Positions 1-8,926 of a stretch of DNA of 64,000 nt are shown here, one piece after another (within the stretch, counting starts at the first letter, position 1; each line of letters starts with the position of its first letter). The DNA is from Gemmatimonadetes bacterium bin94 (GTDB lineage: Bacteria > Gemmatimonadota > Gemmatimonadetes > Longimicrobiales > Gaopeijiaceae): NCBI GenBank assembly GCA_002238865.1, contig MPNE01000014.1, positions 23,799-87,798 of the forward strand, read 5' to 3'. A program made the translations under genes and the position numbers. The notes beneath the pieces were generated by a model, which was not told where the DNA came from, ran no database searches, and saw only the letters and a program-made list of their open reading frames with translations.

Positions 1-92
1 GCGGCGAGGGGGGTCGACGTCAGGGCTTGGGCGCTCAACACGAGCACGGCTGCCACCATCAGCGGTGGCCGGGGACGCATGTACTCTCTCAT
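1..92 (-). CDS. N-terminus of an exported protein, cut by the window edge
   Basis: Only about 30 codons are visible on the minus strand, starting at the ATG at 92-90 and running off the left edge. They read as a signal peptide: arginines (MREYMRPRPP), then a hydrophobic stretch (LMVAAVLVLSAQAL), then small residues. An AGGAG ribosome-binding site lies at 101-105, eight bases before the ATG; a second in-frame ATG is at 80-78. The gene diverges from the thioesterase at 247, so 93-246 should hold both promoters. The mature protein is outside the window and no function can be given. Confidence 0.6.
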   Translation of the reverse strand, partial: MREYMRPRPPLMVAAVLVLSAQALTSTPLA

Positions 93-246
93 GGGGTCGA
101 CTCCTTGCACTGTCGGTCCTTGCACTTGCCGGGGGATTGGCTTTCAAGTGGGGGTCCCGGATCGGGTGGGTCAAGGAGGAGGGACCTTCCTGACGGGTAA
201 CGGACACTCCTTGATCTCTCCTCATTCCCGAGCTAATTCCAAGGCC

Positions 247-663
247 ATGACAATCACAACTTCGCAGTCCCGGACCCTCATCGAGTCCGTCCTCGCGGGC
301 TCGGAAGCCATCACCGCACTCGGCATCACCCTGGAAGATCTGGGTGAGGACACCGCCGTCCTCAAGATGCCCTGGCAACCCCACCTCACCCGGGGCGACG
401 GCACCATCTACCACGGCGGCCCCGTCGCGTCCCTGATCGACATCGCCGGCGACATGGTCGTTGCGGTTCGCGCCGGCGGCGGGGTCCCGACCATTTCGCT
501 GCGTGTCGACTACCTGCGCCCGTCCACCGGTCCGCACCTGCTGGCCACGGGCCGGCTGCGCCGTTTCGGGCGTACCATCTCGGTATCGGATGTCGAGGTG
601 CACGACCACGAGGGCCGCCTCTGCGCCGTGGGTCGCGGGACCTACGCCTCGTTCGTGGGCTGA
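247..663 (+). CDS. PaaI-type hotdog-fold acyl-CoA thioesterase
   Basis: Predicted cytosolic acyl-CoA thioesterase of 138 residues, the usual size for the PaaI/4HBT family. The family motif HGGPVASLID covers residues 56-65, including the catalytic-type Asp at 65 (established for PaaI by homology). The C-terminal half (SLRVDYLRPS, then GRLRRFGRTISVSDVEV) is the hotdog core strand pattern. An in-frame ATG at 79 exists but would overlap the divergent gene and add residues unlike the family, so the ATG at 247 was chosen. It is followed 7 bases later by an MDR reductase and, in the same operon, by an acyl-CoA ligase, which suggests acyl-CoA or aryl-CoA turnover. The substrate cannot be told from sequence. 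Confidence 0.85.
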   Translation: MTITTSQSRTLIESVLAGSEAITALGITLEDLGEDTAVLKMPWQPHLTRGDGTIYHGGPVASLIDIAGDMVVAVRAGGGVPTISLRVDYLRPSTGPHLLATGRLRRFGRTISVSDVEVHDHEGRLCAVGRGTYASFVG

Positions 664-670
664 CCCCCAG

Positions 671-1681
671 GTGAGAGCCGCGCTGTACGACCGCCACGGC
701 ACCGTCGACGAACTCTACCTGCGCACCGTCCCCGTCCCCCGCCCCGACCCCGGCGAGGCCCTCGTCCGCATCCGCGCCTGCGCCCTGAACGGCTTCGACC
801 CCATGATGCTCGGCGGAACGACCGGACTGCGCGTCCCGCTCCCCATGATCCCGTGCGGGGACGCGGCCGGCGAGATCGCCGACTTCGGCCCGGGGACGGA
901 TCCGGTCGAATGGCACGCCGGCGATCGCGTCCTCCTCGACCCCGTTGTCCCGGGGCGCGGCATGATGGGCGAGAAGGCTCACGGAGCGGCAAGGGAATAC
1001 GTTACGGTACCGATCGAGAACCTCATTCGCATACCGTCCGGTGTCTCGTTCGAACATGCCGCCGCCCTCCCGGTCGCCTATGGCACCGCCCTGCGCCTTG
1101 TGGAAGATCGTGCAAGAGTCAGGGCCGGTGAAACCGTGCTGATCCTGGGCGCCACCGGCGGTGTCGGCACCTGTTGCGTCCAGCTCTGCAAGCGCATCGG
1201 CGCCCGCGTGATCGCAACCGGCAGCGCGGAGTGGAAGCTGGAAAAACTGTCCGAGCTGGGTGCGGACCACGTCCTGTCGTCGCGCGACGGCGAATTGGTG
1301 CGGCCGGTGCGGAAGATCGCGGGCCGGCCCCGATACCATGACCCGAAGGCCGGCGGCGTGGACGTCGTCGTCAACTACATCGGCGGCGACACCTGGGCGG
1401 ACAGCCTGAAGACGCTGCGCTATCAGGGGCGAATGGTCACGTGCGGCGCGACGGCCGGATACGATCCGCCAACCGACATCCGCTACATCTGGAGCTTCGA
1501 ACAGACCATCATGGGGTCCGACGGGTGGACCCGCGAAGGGTTGGCGCGTCTGCTGCAGATGGTGGCCGGTGGCGAACTGGAGCCCGTCGTTCACGCTGCA
1601 AGACCGCTTGCGCTGATCCGCGAGGCGATGGCGGAGCTTATCGCACGGCAGGTCTTCGGCAAGTCGGTACTGACGCTGTGA
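671..1681 (+). CDS. MDR-family NADPH:quinone reductase / zinc-type alcohol dehydrogenase-like oxidoreductase
   Basis: Medium-chain dehydrogenase/reductase of 336 residues with a GTG start just after the thioesterase. An N-terminal GroES-like domain (residues about 1-130, with NGFDPMMLGG and IPCGDAAGEI) precedes a Rossmann domain whose nucleotide loop GATGGVG lies near residues 158-165. The Cys-rich structural zinc lobe of classical alcohol dehydrogenases is absent, which favours the quinone reductase or enoyl reductase branch. Its stop codon overlaps the GTG of the next gene by four bases, so the two are probably translationally coupled. The substrate is unknown; an acyl-CoA context is suggested by the flanking thioesterase and ligase. 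Confidence 0.85.
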   Translation: MRAALYDRHGTVDELYLRTVPVPRPDPGEALVRIRACALNGFDPMMLGGTTGLRVPLPMIPCGDAAGEIADFGPGTDPVEWHAGDRVLLDPVVPGRGMMGEKAHGAAREYVTVPIENLIRIPSGVSFEHAAALPVAYGTALRLVEDRARVRAGETVLILGATGGVGTCCVQLCKRIGARVIATGSAEWKLEKLSELGADHVLSSRDGELVRPVRKIAGRPRYHDPKAGGVDVVVNYIGGDTWADSLKTLRYQGRMVTCGATAGYDPPTDIRYIWSFEQTIMGSDGWTREGLARLLQMVAGGELEPVVHAARPLALIREAMAELIARQVFGKSVLTL

Positions 1682-3042
1682 GCGACGGTGGCGACCGCGT
1701 CCCCGTCAGCTATCCCATCGCCCGTCAGATTCCGGCAGATGTGCTCGACGGTGAGGCCCGGCGGCTGGCGACGATCGCCCGTGCGCCCTTGCACCGGCGC
1801 ATTGGCGGTTATGCGCGCCTCGCCGGACCGGGATTCATGGGCGCGGCGCTCACGCTCGGGGCGGGCACACTTACCTCGTCGATGCTGTCGGGCGCCACCT
1901 TCGGGTACCGCACCCTCTGGCTGATCTGGCTGGCGGCCGGGCTGGGCCTGTTCATGATGGCCGCCATGGCCCGCTTCACCTGCAAGGGTGGCTTCAGGGT
2001 CATCCAGGTCCAGAATCGGCGTCATTCGTGGCTCGTCGGCTCCCTGATGACGGGATTGGTGGGGACTGCCGCGGTCGCCGTGATCTTCAACTTCGGCCAG
2101 GTCGCACTCGGCACCCATCTGATCGAGTCGCTTGCACCCTTCGTGGGCATCTCCTTTCCGGCGGAGTACAACTGGATCCTGTACGTGGCCGTCACCAGCT
2201 GGCTGATCCTGAGCTACGGGCGCCGTGGCGGGCTAGGCACGCGTCTGGTCGAAACGGTCATGAAGGGGGCGATCGCCCTCATGATTCTGGCCTTCGGCGC
2301 GGTCCTGCTCGTCGTGGGCGTGGATTGGGACGCGGCGGCGCGCGGCTTTTTCATCCCCTGGCTGCCGGGCGGCGGCGCGGGGCTGGACCTCTTCATCGCG
2401 TCCTCGGCGGCTGCGGTCGGCGTGATGGACTGGGTCTTCTTCCACTACGCCGGGCTGGCACGCGGATGGGGCAGGAATCACGAGTCCCTGGCGCGCTTCG
2501 ACCTTGTCGCCGGGCTGTTCCTGCCCTTTGTTCTCGTGAACTTCCTGGTCATCGGGGTGTTCGCGGCCACGCTCTTCCCGCAGGGGATCACGCCTGAGTC
2601 GGCACCCGAGCTCGCCGCGGCGCTCATGCCATTGCTTGGCCCGACCTGGTCGCAAATCCTCTTCTACGTGGGGTTCCTCGCGGTTCCGATCACGACCACC
2701 GTGGGCATGAGCCTGGCCGGCGCAATGGCCATTCACGAAGCCCTCGGATGGGAGCCGGACACGTCGTCGTGGCGCTGGAAGCTCACCGCGCTGCTCCCGC
2801 AGATCGCCTTCCTGGCCGCGTGGAACGCGCGTCCGGTGTGGCTGGTCATCGCGATCGCCGCATTCCTGTCGCTCGCGAACAACGTGGTCGGCTGGTCCAT
2901 GTACCTGTTGCTCAATGACCGGGAGGTGCTGGGGCGCGACCGCGGCAAGTCGTACCTGTGGAACCTGGGGATCCTGCTGCAGGTCACCCTGCTGAACGCG
3001 ATCGCGATCGTATACGTCTTCAACCGGCTGGGGTGGTGGTGA
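1678..3042 (+). CDS. Nramp-family transporter with a non-canonical metal site
   Basis: Polytopic inner-membrane protein of 454 residues in the Nramp/SLC11 fold. The GTG at 1678 overlaps the upstream stop codon (GTGA). The family landmark GPGF is present at the start of TM1, but where canonical Nramps carry DPGN this protein reads GAGT (GPGFMGAALTLGAGT). In TM6, where MPHN is expected, I read VMDWV. These residues normally coordinate Mn2+/Fe2+, so the substrate may differ (Mg2+, or not a metal). The alignment was made by eye. It is followed at once by a small two-helix membrane protein and then an acyl-CoA ligase, an unusual setting for a metal transporter. Confidence 0.75.
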   Translation: MSDGGDRVPVSYPIARQIPADVLDGEARRLATIARAPLHRRIGGYARLAGPGFMGAALTLGAGTLTSSMLSGATFGYRTLWLIWLAAGLGLFMMAAMARFTCKGGFRVIQVQNRRHSWLVGSLMTGLVGTAAVAVIFNFGQVALGTHLIESLAPFVGISFPAEYNWILYVAVTSWLILSYGRRGGLGTRLVETVMKGAIALMILAFGAVLLVVGVDWDAAARGFFIPWLPGGGAGLDLFIASSAAAVGVMDWVFFHYAGLARGWGRNHESLARFDLVAGLFLPFVLVNFLVIGVFAATLFPQGITPESAPELAAALMPLLGPTWSQILFYVGFLAVPITTTVGMSLAGAMAIHEALGWEPDTSSWRWKLTALLPQIAFLAAWNARPVWLVIAIAAFLSLANNVVGWSMYLLLNDREVLGRDRGKSYLWNLGILLQVTLLNAIAIVYVFNRLGWW

Positions 3043-3293
3043 TGGACGCGGGCGTCACACGAACCCTCCAGCGCCTGCTGGAGCGTCCCATCGGGCCATG
3101 GTCGGGCCGCGTGTGGGGTCTGATTCTCAACCTGGCGGGCAATGCCATTGCCCTTTGGGGCGTCGCGTCGGTCATGCGAACAGGCGCCGGGTGGACCTGG
3201 ATCGTGATCGGCGGCGTGGGAACGGCTGTCTGCATCAGCGCGCTGGCCCTGCCGGCGCTGGAGAGCGAGGTGGAGCAGGAGGGGGACGAATGA
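3042..3293 (+). CDS. Small two-helix membrane protein, unknown function
   Basis: 83 residues with two predicted transmembrane helices: about 24-42 (RVWGLILNLAGNAIALWGV) and 53-73 (WIVIGGVGTAVCISALALPA), ending in an acidic tail (ESEVEQEGDE). The ATG shares its first base with the stop codon of the Nramp-like gene, and the gene's stop overlaps the ATG of the acyl-CoA ligase. This tight coupling suggests it is an accessory partner of the transporter; that is inference. I recognise no family. Confidence 0.6.
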   Translation: MDAGVTRTLQRLLERPIGPWSGRVWGLILNLAGNAIALWGVASVMRTGAGWTWIVIGGVGTAVCISALALPALESEVEQEGDE

Positions 3294-4879
3294 GCGTCGG
3301 GACGGACGGAGGCCCCGACCCCCGCGACTTCAACCTCGGATACTGGCTCGGCGACGCCTGCGCCGCCTTCCCCGACCGCGTCGCGCTGATCGATCTCTCG
3401 CGTGCGATCCCCCGCGAAGTCACCTACGCCGAACTCGACGAGCGCATGGACCGGGTCGCCAATCTGCTGTCGGACGCGGGCATCGGAGTCGGCGACCGCT
3501 TCGCGCTGAGCGTCGGCAACCGCTTCGAATTCGTCGAAATCATGTTCGGCGCCATGCGCTGCGGTGCCGTCCCCGTCCCGCTGAACTACAAACTCGCCCA
3601 CCCGTCCCTCGCCCACATCGTGGCCGACGCCGGCTGCCGGGCCGCGTTCGTCGAAACCGCGGTCTCGGAACGCTCGGCGGCGGTCGTCGAGCAGTTGGGG
3701 ATCGAGAGGAAATGGCAGGTCGGCGGCTTCGGTACGGGTCGGGAGCCGGCAAGCACCGGCTGGCTCGGCTACGAAGGTGCGCTTGCGAAGGCTTCGGCGG
3801 ACTTCGATCCCCCCCTTCTCGGCGCGAACCACCCCGCATTTCAGCCCTACACCTCCGGCTCCACCGGTAAGCCGAAGGGGGTCGTCCTGTCCCACGAGGG
3901 GCAGCTCTGGTGGGTGCGGTGTCTGCGGAAATACTGGCCCGCGGACCCCTCGGACCGGGCCCTCGCGGCGGTTCCACTCTACCACAAGAACGCAATGGCC
4001 GGAGCGGTCAAGCCGATGCTCCAGACGGGCGGATCGGTGGTCATTCTCCCCGGATTCGCCCCCGAGTCCTTCCTGCGGGCCCTGAGCGACCACCGCTGCA
4101 CCCAGGTCGGCGCCGTGCCCGCGGTCTTCACGCTCCTCCTCGACCACATGGACCTCATCCGGGAGTTCGACTTCTCGGCGCTGCGCAGGGTCACGCTGGG
4201 GTCCGCGCCGGTTCAGCCGGAGCTGATGGACGCGGTCGAGCGTGCGTTCGGCGTCGATGTGGGCGAGAGCTACGGCCTCACGGAGGGCGGCCCCGTGATG
4301 CTCGGCCCGCCGACCGACGGTCGTCCGGTCCCGAGGGGCAGCTGCGGCGCCGCGTGGCCGGAGGGCGAAGTCATGCTTGTGCGGGACGGTGTCGAGAATC
4401 CGCGCTACGGGGAGCTCTGGGTGCGCAATCCCGGAGTCACGACCGGGTATCACAATCTCCCCGACGTCAACACGGCCCGCATTCGGGACGGCTGGCTCGC
4501 CACGGGCGACCTCTTTCGTCGCGACGACGAGGGGTTCTTCCATTTCCAGGGCCGTACCGACGACATGTTCAACTCCGGAGGCGAGAACATCTATCCGAAA
4601 GAGGTGGAGAACCTCCTGCTGTCGCATCCGGACGTGCTGGACGCAGCGATCGTTCCCGTACCCCACGCAGTCAAGGGGGCGGTGCCGGCGGCGATGGTCG
4701 CGCTGGGTTCGGGGTCCACGCTGACCGCGGAGGCGCTGAAGACGTACACGCTGGAGCGGGGTCCGGCGTACGCGCACCCGAGGCACATCGTGCTGGTGGA
4801 AGAGATGCCCCTGACCGGCGTGGGGAAGGTGGATCGAGTGAGGGTTGCGGAGGCGGTGCGAAAGGTGATTTCCGGCTGA
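3290..4879 (+). CDS. AMP-dependent acyl-CoA synthetase/ligase
   Basis: ANL-superfamily enzyme of 529 residues that would activate a carboxylic acid through an acyl-adenylate to the CoA thioester. Visible core motifs in order: the P-loop TSGSTGKPKG near 188-197, GESYGLTEGG near 325-334, TGD near 404, the hinge region GRTDDMFNSGGENIYP, and the C-terminal catalytic lysine context GVGKVDR near 511-516. The ATG at 3290 overlaps the upstream stop (ATGA). The series thioesterase, reductase, transporter, small membrane protein, ligase looks like one transcript. Chain length or aromatic specificity cannot be read from the sequence. Confidence 0.9.
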   Translation: MSVGTDGGPDPRDFNLGYWLGDACAAFPDRVALIDLSRAIPREVTYAELDERMDRVANLLSDAGIGVGDRFALSVGNRFEFVEIMFGAMRCGAVPVPLNYKLAHPSLAHIVADAGCRAAFVETAVSERSAAVVEQLGIERKWQVGGFGTGREPASTGWLGYEGALAKASADFDPPLLGANHPAFQPYTSGSTGKPKGVVLSHEGQLWWVRCLRKYWPADPSDRALAAVPLYHKNAMAGAVKPMLQTGGSVVILPGFAPESFLRALSDHRCTQVGAVPAVFTLLLDHMDLIREFDFSALRRVTLGSAPVQPELMDAVERAFGVDVGESYGLTEGGPVMLGPPTDGRPVPRGSCGAAWPEGEVMLVRDGVENPRYGELWVRNPGVTTGYHNLPDVNTARIRDGWLATGDLFRRDDEGFFHFQGRTDDMFNSGGENIYPKEVENLLLSHPDVLDAAIVPVPHAVKGAVPAAMVALGSGSTLTAEALKTYTLERGPAYAHPRHIVLVEEMPLTGVGKVDRVRVAEAVRKVISG

Positions 4880-4899
4880 TTCAAATTTGGATCTTGAAT
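4879..4899. repeat. AT-rich 6-bp inverted repeat between ligase and ATPase
   Basis: ATTCAA at 4879-4884 pairs with TTGAAT at 4894-4899 across nine bases. It starts on the last base of the ligase stop codon, 33 bases before the ATPase start. The short AT-rich patch stands out from the G+C-rich surroundings and could be a weak terminator or an operator for the ATPase gene; neither is proven. Confidence 0.3.
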
Positions 4900-4931
4900 T
4901 AGCCAACACTTAGCGCTACACTTCCGGTGCT

Positions 4932-6113
4932 ATGATTAATCGTGATTTGGCTTCGGAGGTTATCAGGGCAGCGACCCAGGTCCCCGCCATCACGCTCACC
5001 GGACCCCGGCAGAGCGGCAAGACCACTCTATGCCGAGCCCTGTTTCCGGAGCATTCGTACAGATCACTCGAAGCGCCCGACGACCGGGCGTTCGCGACGG
5101 AAGATCCGCGGGCCTTCCTGGCTCAGTTCCCGGACGGAGCCATCATGGACGAGGTGCAGCGCGTCCCCGGATTGCTTTCGTACCTGCAGGGCATCATAGA
5201 CGCGGATCCGACACCTGGGCGCTGGATACTCACCGGCTCGCAGAACCTCTCGCTGCTGGAGTCGGTCGGTCAGTCGCTGGCGGGGCGAACCGAAGTGCTG
5301 CACCTGCTACCCCTCACATGGGACGAGATCACACGCTTCGACCCACACCCCGCAACACTTGAGGAAGCTCTTTTCAGCGGCAGCTATCCCCGCATCTTCG
5401 ACCTGAACCTCGACCCTGTGCGCTGGCTCCGCTCCTATGTTGCCACCTACATCGAGCGCGACGTGCGCACCATCAGCAACGTCGGCGACCTGGTAACCTT
5501 CCAGCGCTTCGTCGAGCTTTGCGCCGGGCGCAGTGGTCAACTTCTGAACTATTCCGCGCTCGCGGGCGACTGTGGGGTTTCACAGCCCACGGCCAAAGCG
5601 TGGTTGAGCATACTGGAAACGAGCTTCATCGCGTTTCGCCTGCCGGCGCTTCACGCCAACCTGCGCAAGCGCCTCGTCAAGATGCCGAAGCTGTACTTCT
5701 ACGACTCCGGGCTGGTTTGCTGGCTTCTGGGCATCCGCGAGGCGGCGCAGCTGCGCTCGCACCCCCTCCGCGGACCCATCTTCGAGACCTGGGTAGTCTC
5801 GGAAATCGTCAAGCACCGGGCCAACCGGGGGGATAGTCGGGGTCTCTCGTTCTACCGGGACCGGAGCGGAGCCGAAGTCGACCTGATCATCGACAAACCG
5901 GAGGGCAGGACCCTGCTTGAAGTGAAGTCGGCCGCCACGCCCCGATCGAGCATGTTCAGGGGCGCCGAGCGTGTGCGGCGACATTTCCCGGACCCGGCTC
6001 AGCTCGATGTGGACGTGGTCTACGGTGGAGAGGAACTCCAGCAACGCAGCACGGGAAGGCTTGTCCCCTGGCGAAAAGTGCGGTGGGTGGCAGACCCCGC
6101 ATGCGTCATGTGA
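4932..6113 (+). CDS. AAA-family ATPase with DUF4143 C-terminal domain
   Basis: 393-residue protein of the widespread AAA_14/DUF4143 family, whose members are mostly uncharacterised and often mobile or linked to toxin-antitoxin genes. Walker A is GPRQSGKTT at 24-32 (Lys30) and Walker B is IMDEVQ with Asp73-Glu74; a sensor-like TGSQNLSL follows. The C-terminal half has a winged-helix-like part and a PD-(D/E)xK-like signature (SGAEVDLIID, then LLEVKS), as known for the family. It stands alone, follows an AT-rich patch, and its last 8 bases overlap the end of convergent lutC. A second, divergent copy lies at 38009-39178. Confidence 0.85.
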   Translation: MINRDLASEVIRAATQVPAITLTGPRQSGKTTLCRALFPEHSYRSLEAPDDRAFATEDPRAFLAQFPDGAIMDEVQRVPGLLSYLQGIIDADPTPGRWILTGSQNLSLLESVGQSLAGRTEVLHLLPLTWDEITRFDPHPATLEEALFSGSYPRIFDLNLDPVRWLRSYVATYIERDVRTISNVGDLVTFQRFVELCAGRSGQLLNYSALAGDCGVSQPTAKAWLSILETSFIAFRLPALHANLRKRLVKMPKLYFYDSGLVCWLLGIREAAQLRSHPLRGPIFETWVVSEIVKHRANRGDSRGLSFYRDRSGAEVDLIIDKPEGRTLLEVKSAATPRSSMFRGAERVRRHFPDPAQLDVDVVYGGEELQQRSTGRLVPWRKVRWVADPACVM

Positions 6114-6723
6114 CCCCGGTTGAAGCCGTGCTGCCTGGCCCAACCAGCGCAATGCAACGCCCCGGCCCATGAACCCCCGTCACCACCGTGCGCCCGATGT
6201 CGGCGGACTTGCTTGGCCCCGAGTGCAGCCCGACACCGGCCGGCAAGCCGTCCTGCAACTCCGCCAACGCATCCTCCAGCCGAGCGAACACCCGCCCCTC
6301 CGGCACCCACACGATGTGAACCGGCGGCAACAACTGGGCCGTCCGCGTCCCCGTCGACGGCAGGACCAGGCTCCCCGACTCCGCCACTGCCCCCCAGGCC
6401 ACGGAGATCCCCGCTCCGGCGTGTGCGGCGGCGACGGCGGGCAGCCGCGGCCTCAAGTCGGCGGGCACGTCCGCGCCGATGGCCACTCCGGCGACTGCGG
6501 GGTCCAGCCCCCCCAGGAACCCCGTCAGCCATTCACTCGGCGAGCGTTCCGGATCGGCCTCCGCGACTTCGCCGCCGCTGCTTGTGAATCGTTTCACGAA
6601 CCCCCCCACCGGGTCGTCCGCCGGTGGCGTCACGAGAGCCCCCGGATGGGGAAGCCGCTGCCGGCTCGCGGTCGCCTTCGCGACCCGGGCCAGAATCCGC
6701 TCGCGCGAGCTGTCCCCCCTCAT
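6106..6723 (-). CDS. lutC: LutC, lactate-utilisation LUD-domain protein
   Basis: 205-residue LUD-domain protein, third subunit of the LutABC iron-sulfur system for L-lactate oxidation to pyruvate (established in Bacillus). The start at 6723 gives a four-base ATGA overlap with lutB and begins MRGDSSRERIL, a typical LutC N-terminus; a longer frame upstream lies inside lutB. Family segments include GAVAESGSLVL and the C-terminal GPSKSADIGRTVVTGVHGPG. The 3' end overlaps the convergent ATPase gene. The order lutA-lutB-lutC is the classical one. Confidence 0.92.
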   Translation of the reverse strand: MRGDSSRERILARVAKATASRQRLPHPGALVTPPADDPVGGFVKRFTSSGGEVAEADPERSPSEWLTGFLGGLDPAVAGVAIGADVPADLRPRLPAVAAAHAGAGISVAWGAVAESGSLVLPSTGTRTAQLLPPVHIVWVPEGRVFARLEDALAELQDGLPAGVGLHSGPSKSADIGRTVVTGVHGPGRCIALVGPGSTASTGVT

Positions 6724-8111
6724 TCGATACCCTCGCGCCAAAGCTGCCGGAATGTTTGCCTGCTCGGCTTCGGCAGCGCCCGGTCGCGCGCCCATTCTCC
6801 GAGCATCGGCAGCGCCCGCGCCACTCCCGTCGCCCCCAGCCGGGACCCGATCCTGCCCGCCAGCCGATACAGCCCCGGCCGCGTGGCAACGCTCGCCAGT
6901 CCTGCCAGCGCCGCACGTTCCTTCCAGGGGGTGAGGCCTTCTTCCTGGGCCTCCTCACGCCAATGCAACAGCAATTCCGGAATCGGGATCCGCACCGGAC
7001 AGGCATCGGTGCAGGCACCGCAGAGCGAAGACGCGAAGGGTAGCGGCATCGCCTCGTGGAGCCCCAGCAGTCCGGGGTCCAGCACCGACCCGATCGGCCC
7101 CGAGTAGACCCACCCGTACGCGTGACCCCCCGTCTGGCGGTACACGGGACACGCGTTCAGGCATGCGCCGCAGCGAACGCAACGGAGTGCCTCCCAGGCG
7201 TGCTCGTGGGCCAGAACATCCGTGCGGCCGTTGTCGACGAGCACGACGTGCACTTCCTCGGGGCCGTCGTCGTCCGGGTGCACCGCCGGTCCCTGAACGA
7301 GCGATACGAAGCACCCGATCGGCTGCCCGGTCGCGGCGCGCGCCGTCAGCTGAAGAAAGCCCGCCAGGTCGGTCATCCGCGGAAGCAGCTTCTCGATCCC
7401 CACGACGGCGACATGCACACGGGGCAGCGACGTCGTGAGGCGAATGTTCCCCTCGTTTTCGATGAGGGCCACCGTGCCCGTCTCCGCAACGAGGAAATTG
7501 CCGCCCGTAATACCCATGTCCGCACGGATGAAGGCGTCGCGCAACACGAGCCGAGCAGCCTCCGCGAGGGTGTCCGGATCTCCGTCCGGCGCCGAGCCGA
7601 GCCGGTCGGCGAAGAGTCGCTGTACCTGTTGCAGGGACTTGTGTATGGCGGGTCCCAGAATGTGGCTGGGGGGTTCCTCCAGGAGCTGCAGGATGTATTC
7701 GCCAAGGTCCGTTTCGAAGACCTCGATCCCGGCATCTTCAAGCGCGAGATTCAGGTCGATCTCCTCCGTCGCCATGCTCTTGCCCTTGACCACGCTCCTG
7801 ACGGAGTGCTGTTTCGCAAGCCGCGTGACGATCTCCCGGGCTTCCGTCGCATCCGACGCCCAGTGCACCTGCGCGCCGTTGGCCTCGAGTCGAGCCTCGG
7901 CTTCGGTCAGATAGTGGTCCAGGTGCGTCAGGGTGTGGTTCTTCACCCCCTCGGCCCAGCGCCGCCAGGCGTCGGCGTCGATCTCCGAGTAGCCTTGTCG
8001 CCGCTTCTCGTCGAAGGCGATGGTCGCGCCCGTGACGGCTTCCCTGACCCCCGGCTCCTCCTTGATGATCTCGCGGGAGCGCGACGCGTAGTCCCTGATC
8101 TCGACGCGCAT
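6720..8111 (-). CDS. lutB: LutB, iron-sulfur lactate-utilisation protein
   Basis: 463 residues: an N-terminal LUD domain (about 60-290, containing VKGKSMATEEI) followed by a ferredoxin-like region with two [4Fe-4S] sites. The first is CVRCGACLNACP (Cys311, 314, 317, 321) and the second CGACTDACP (Cys364, 367, 371). The start MRVEIRDYASR at 8111 lies one base from the lutA stop and matches the family; a longer frame would overlap lutA. It should pass electrons within the cytosolic LutABC complex. The C-terminal tail (RQTFRQLWREGIE) is also typical. Confidence 0.93.
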   Translation of the reverse strand: MRVEIRDYASRSREIIKEEPGVREAVTGATIAFDEKRRQGYSEIDADAWRRWAEGVKNHTLTHLDHYLTEAEARLEANGAQVHWASDATEAREIVTRLAKQHSVRSVVKGKSMATEEIDLNLALEDAGIEVFETDLGEYILQLLEEPPSHILGPAIHKSLQQVQRLFADRLGSAPDGDPDTLAEAARLVLRDAFIRADMGITGGNFLVAETGTVALIENEGNIRLTTSLPRVHVAVVGIEKLLPRMTDLAGFLQLTARAATGQPIGCFVSLVQGPAVHPDDDGPEEVHVVLVDNGRTDVLAHEHAWEALRCVRCGACLNACPVYRQTGGHAYGWVYSGPIGSVLDPGLLGLHEAMPLPFASSLCGACTDACPVRIPIPELLLHWREEAQEEGLTPWKERAALAGLASVATRPGLYRLAGRIGSRLGATGVARALPMLGEWARDRALPKPSRQTFRQLWREGIE

Positions 8112-8112
8112 G

Positions 8113-8886
8113 TCAGCGGGCTCCGGCCGGCCGGTGGGCGCCGGTGACACCCCGCCACAGAGCGGTCGCCAGGTGCACGAACTCGACGCCCATGCCCCGG
8201 GCCCGGTTCCGCCCGTCCAGGTGCAGCATGCAGCCGCCGTCGCCCGAGACCACCCAGTCCAGCTCCGGCAGCGTCTCGAGCTTGCGGTCGGCCATCGCTG
8301 CGGAGACATCGGTCATCTTCACCGAAAAGAGGCCGCCGAAGCCGCAACACTCGTCCTGGGCCTCCCACGGAACGACCTCGGCCCCGGCCCCTTCGAGCAA
8401 AACGGCAAGCTCGGTCTCCAGCCGCAGCTCCCGCAGTGCATGGCACCCCTGGTGGACGGCGACGCGACGGCCGGCGAGTCCGTCGCCGAGCTCGGTGACT
8501 CCCAGACGGTGATGGATGAACTCGGCCAGGTCGAAGGTCTTGTCAGCGAGCGCGGATGCCTGGGCGGCCCGTGCCCCGGCCCCGGCCTGTCCCGCGGCCC
8601 CGGCCGCGCCCCGCACGACGCGCGGGTAGAATTTCTTGACCATCGTCGCGCAGGAACCGCTGGGCAGCACGACGGCTTCCGAGTCGGCGAAGACGTCCAT
8701 GGTGTGACGGGCCATGCGCATGGCGTCGCGGGACTTCCCCGCGTTGTAGGCCGGCTGGCCGCAGCAGGTCTGTCCGGGCGGAAAGGTCACATCGCACCCC
8801 AGGTGCCGCAGCAGGCGCACGGCGTCGGCGGCCGCGTCCGCGAAGTAATGGTCGGCCAGGCAGGTGACGAAGAGGGCGACGTTCAT
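8113..8886 (-). CDS. lutA: LutA, CCG-domain lactate-utilisation protein
   Basis: 257-residue protein with the two CCG (DUF224/HdrB-like) domains of LutA. The cysteine pairs are TCCGQP (Cys41-42) and ECCGFGG (Cys180-181), which in related proteins bind a non-cubane or [4Fe-4S] cluster. The start at 8886 (MNVALFVTCLADHYF) matches the family start. It leads the minus-strand lutABC operon. No lactate permease or FadR-type regulator is beside it in this window. Confidence 0.93.
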   Translation of the reverse strand: MNVALFVTCLADHYFADAAADAVRLLRHLGCDVTFPPGQTCCGQPAYNAGKSRDAMRMARHTMDVFADSEAVVLPSGSCATMVKKFYPRVVRGAAGAAGQAGAGARAAQASALADKTFDLAEFIHHRLGVTELGDGLAGRRVAVHQGCHALRELRLETELAVLLEGAGAEVVPWEAQDECCGFGGLFSVKMTDVSAAMADRKLETLPELDWVVSGDGGCMLHLDGRNRARGMGVEFVHLATALWRGVTGAHRPAGAR

Positions 8887-8926
8887 GCGGGAAAGGTAGC
8901 CGCCCCACCCCACCGGGACAGCACCT

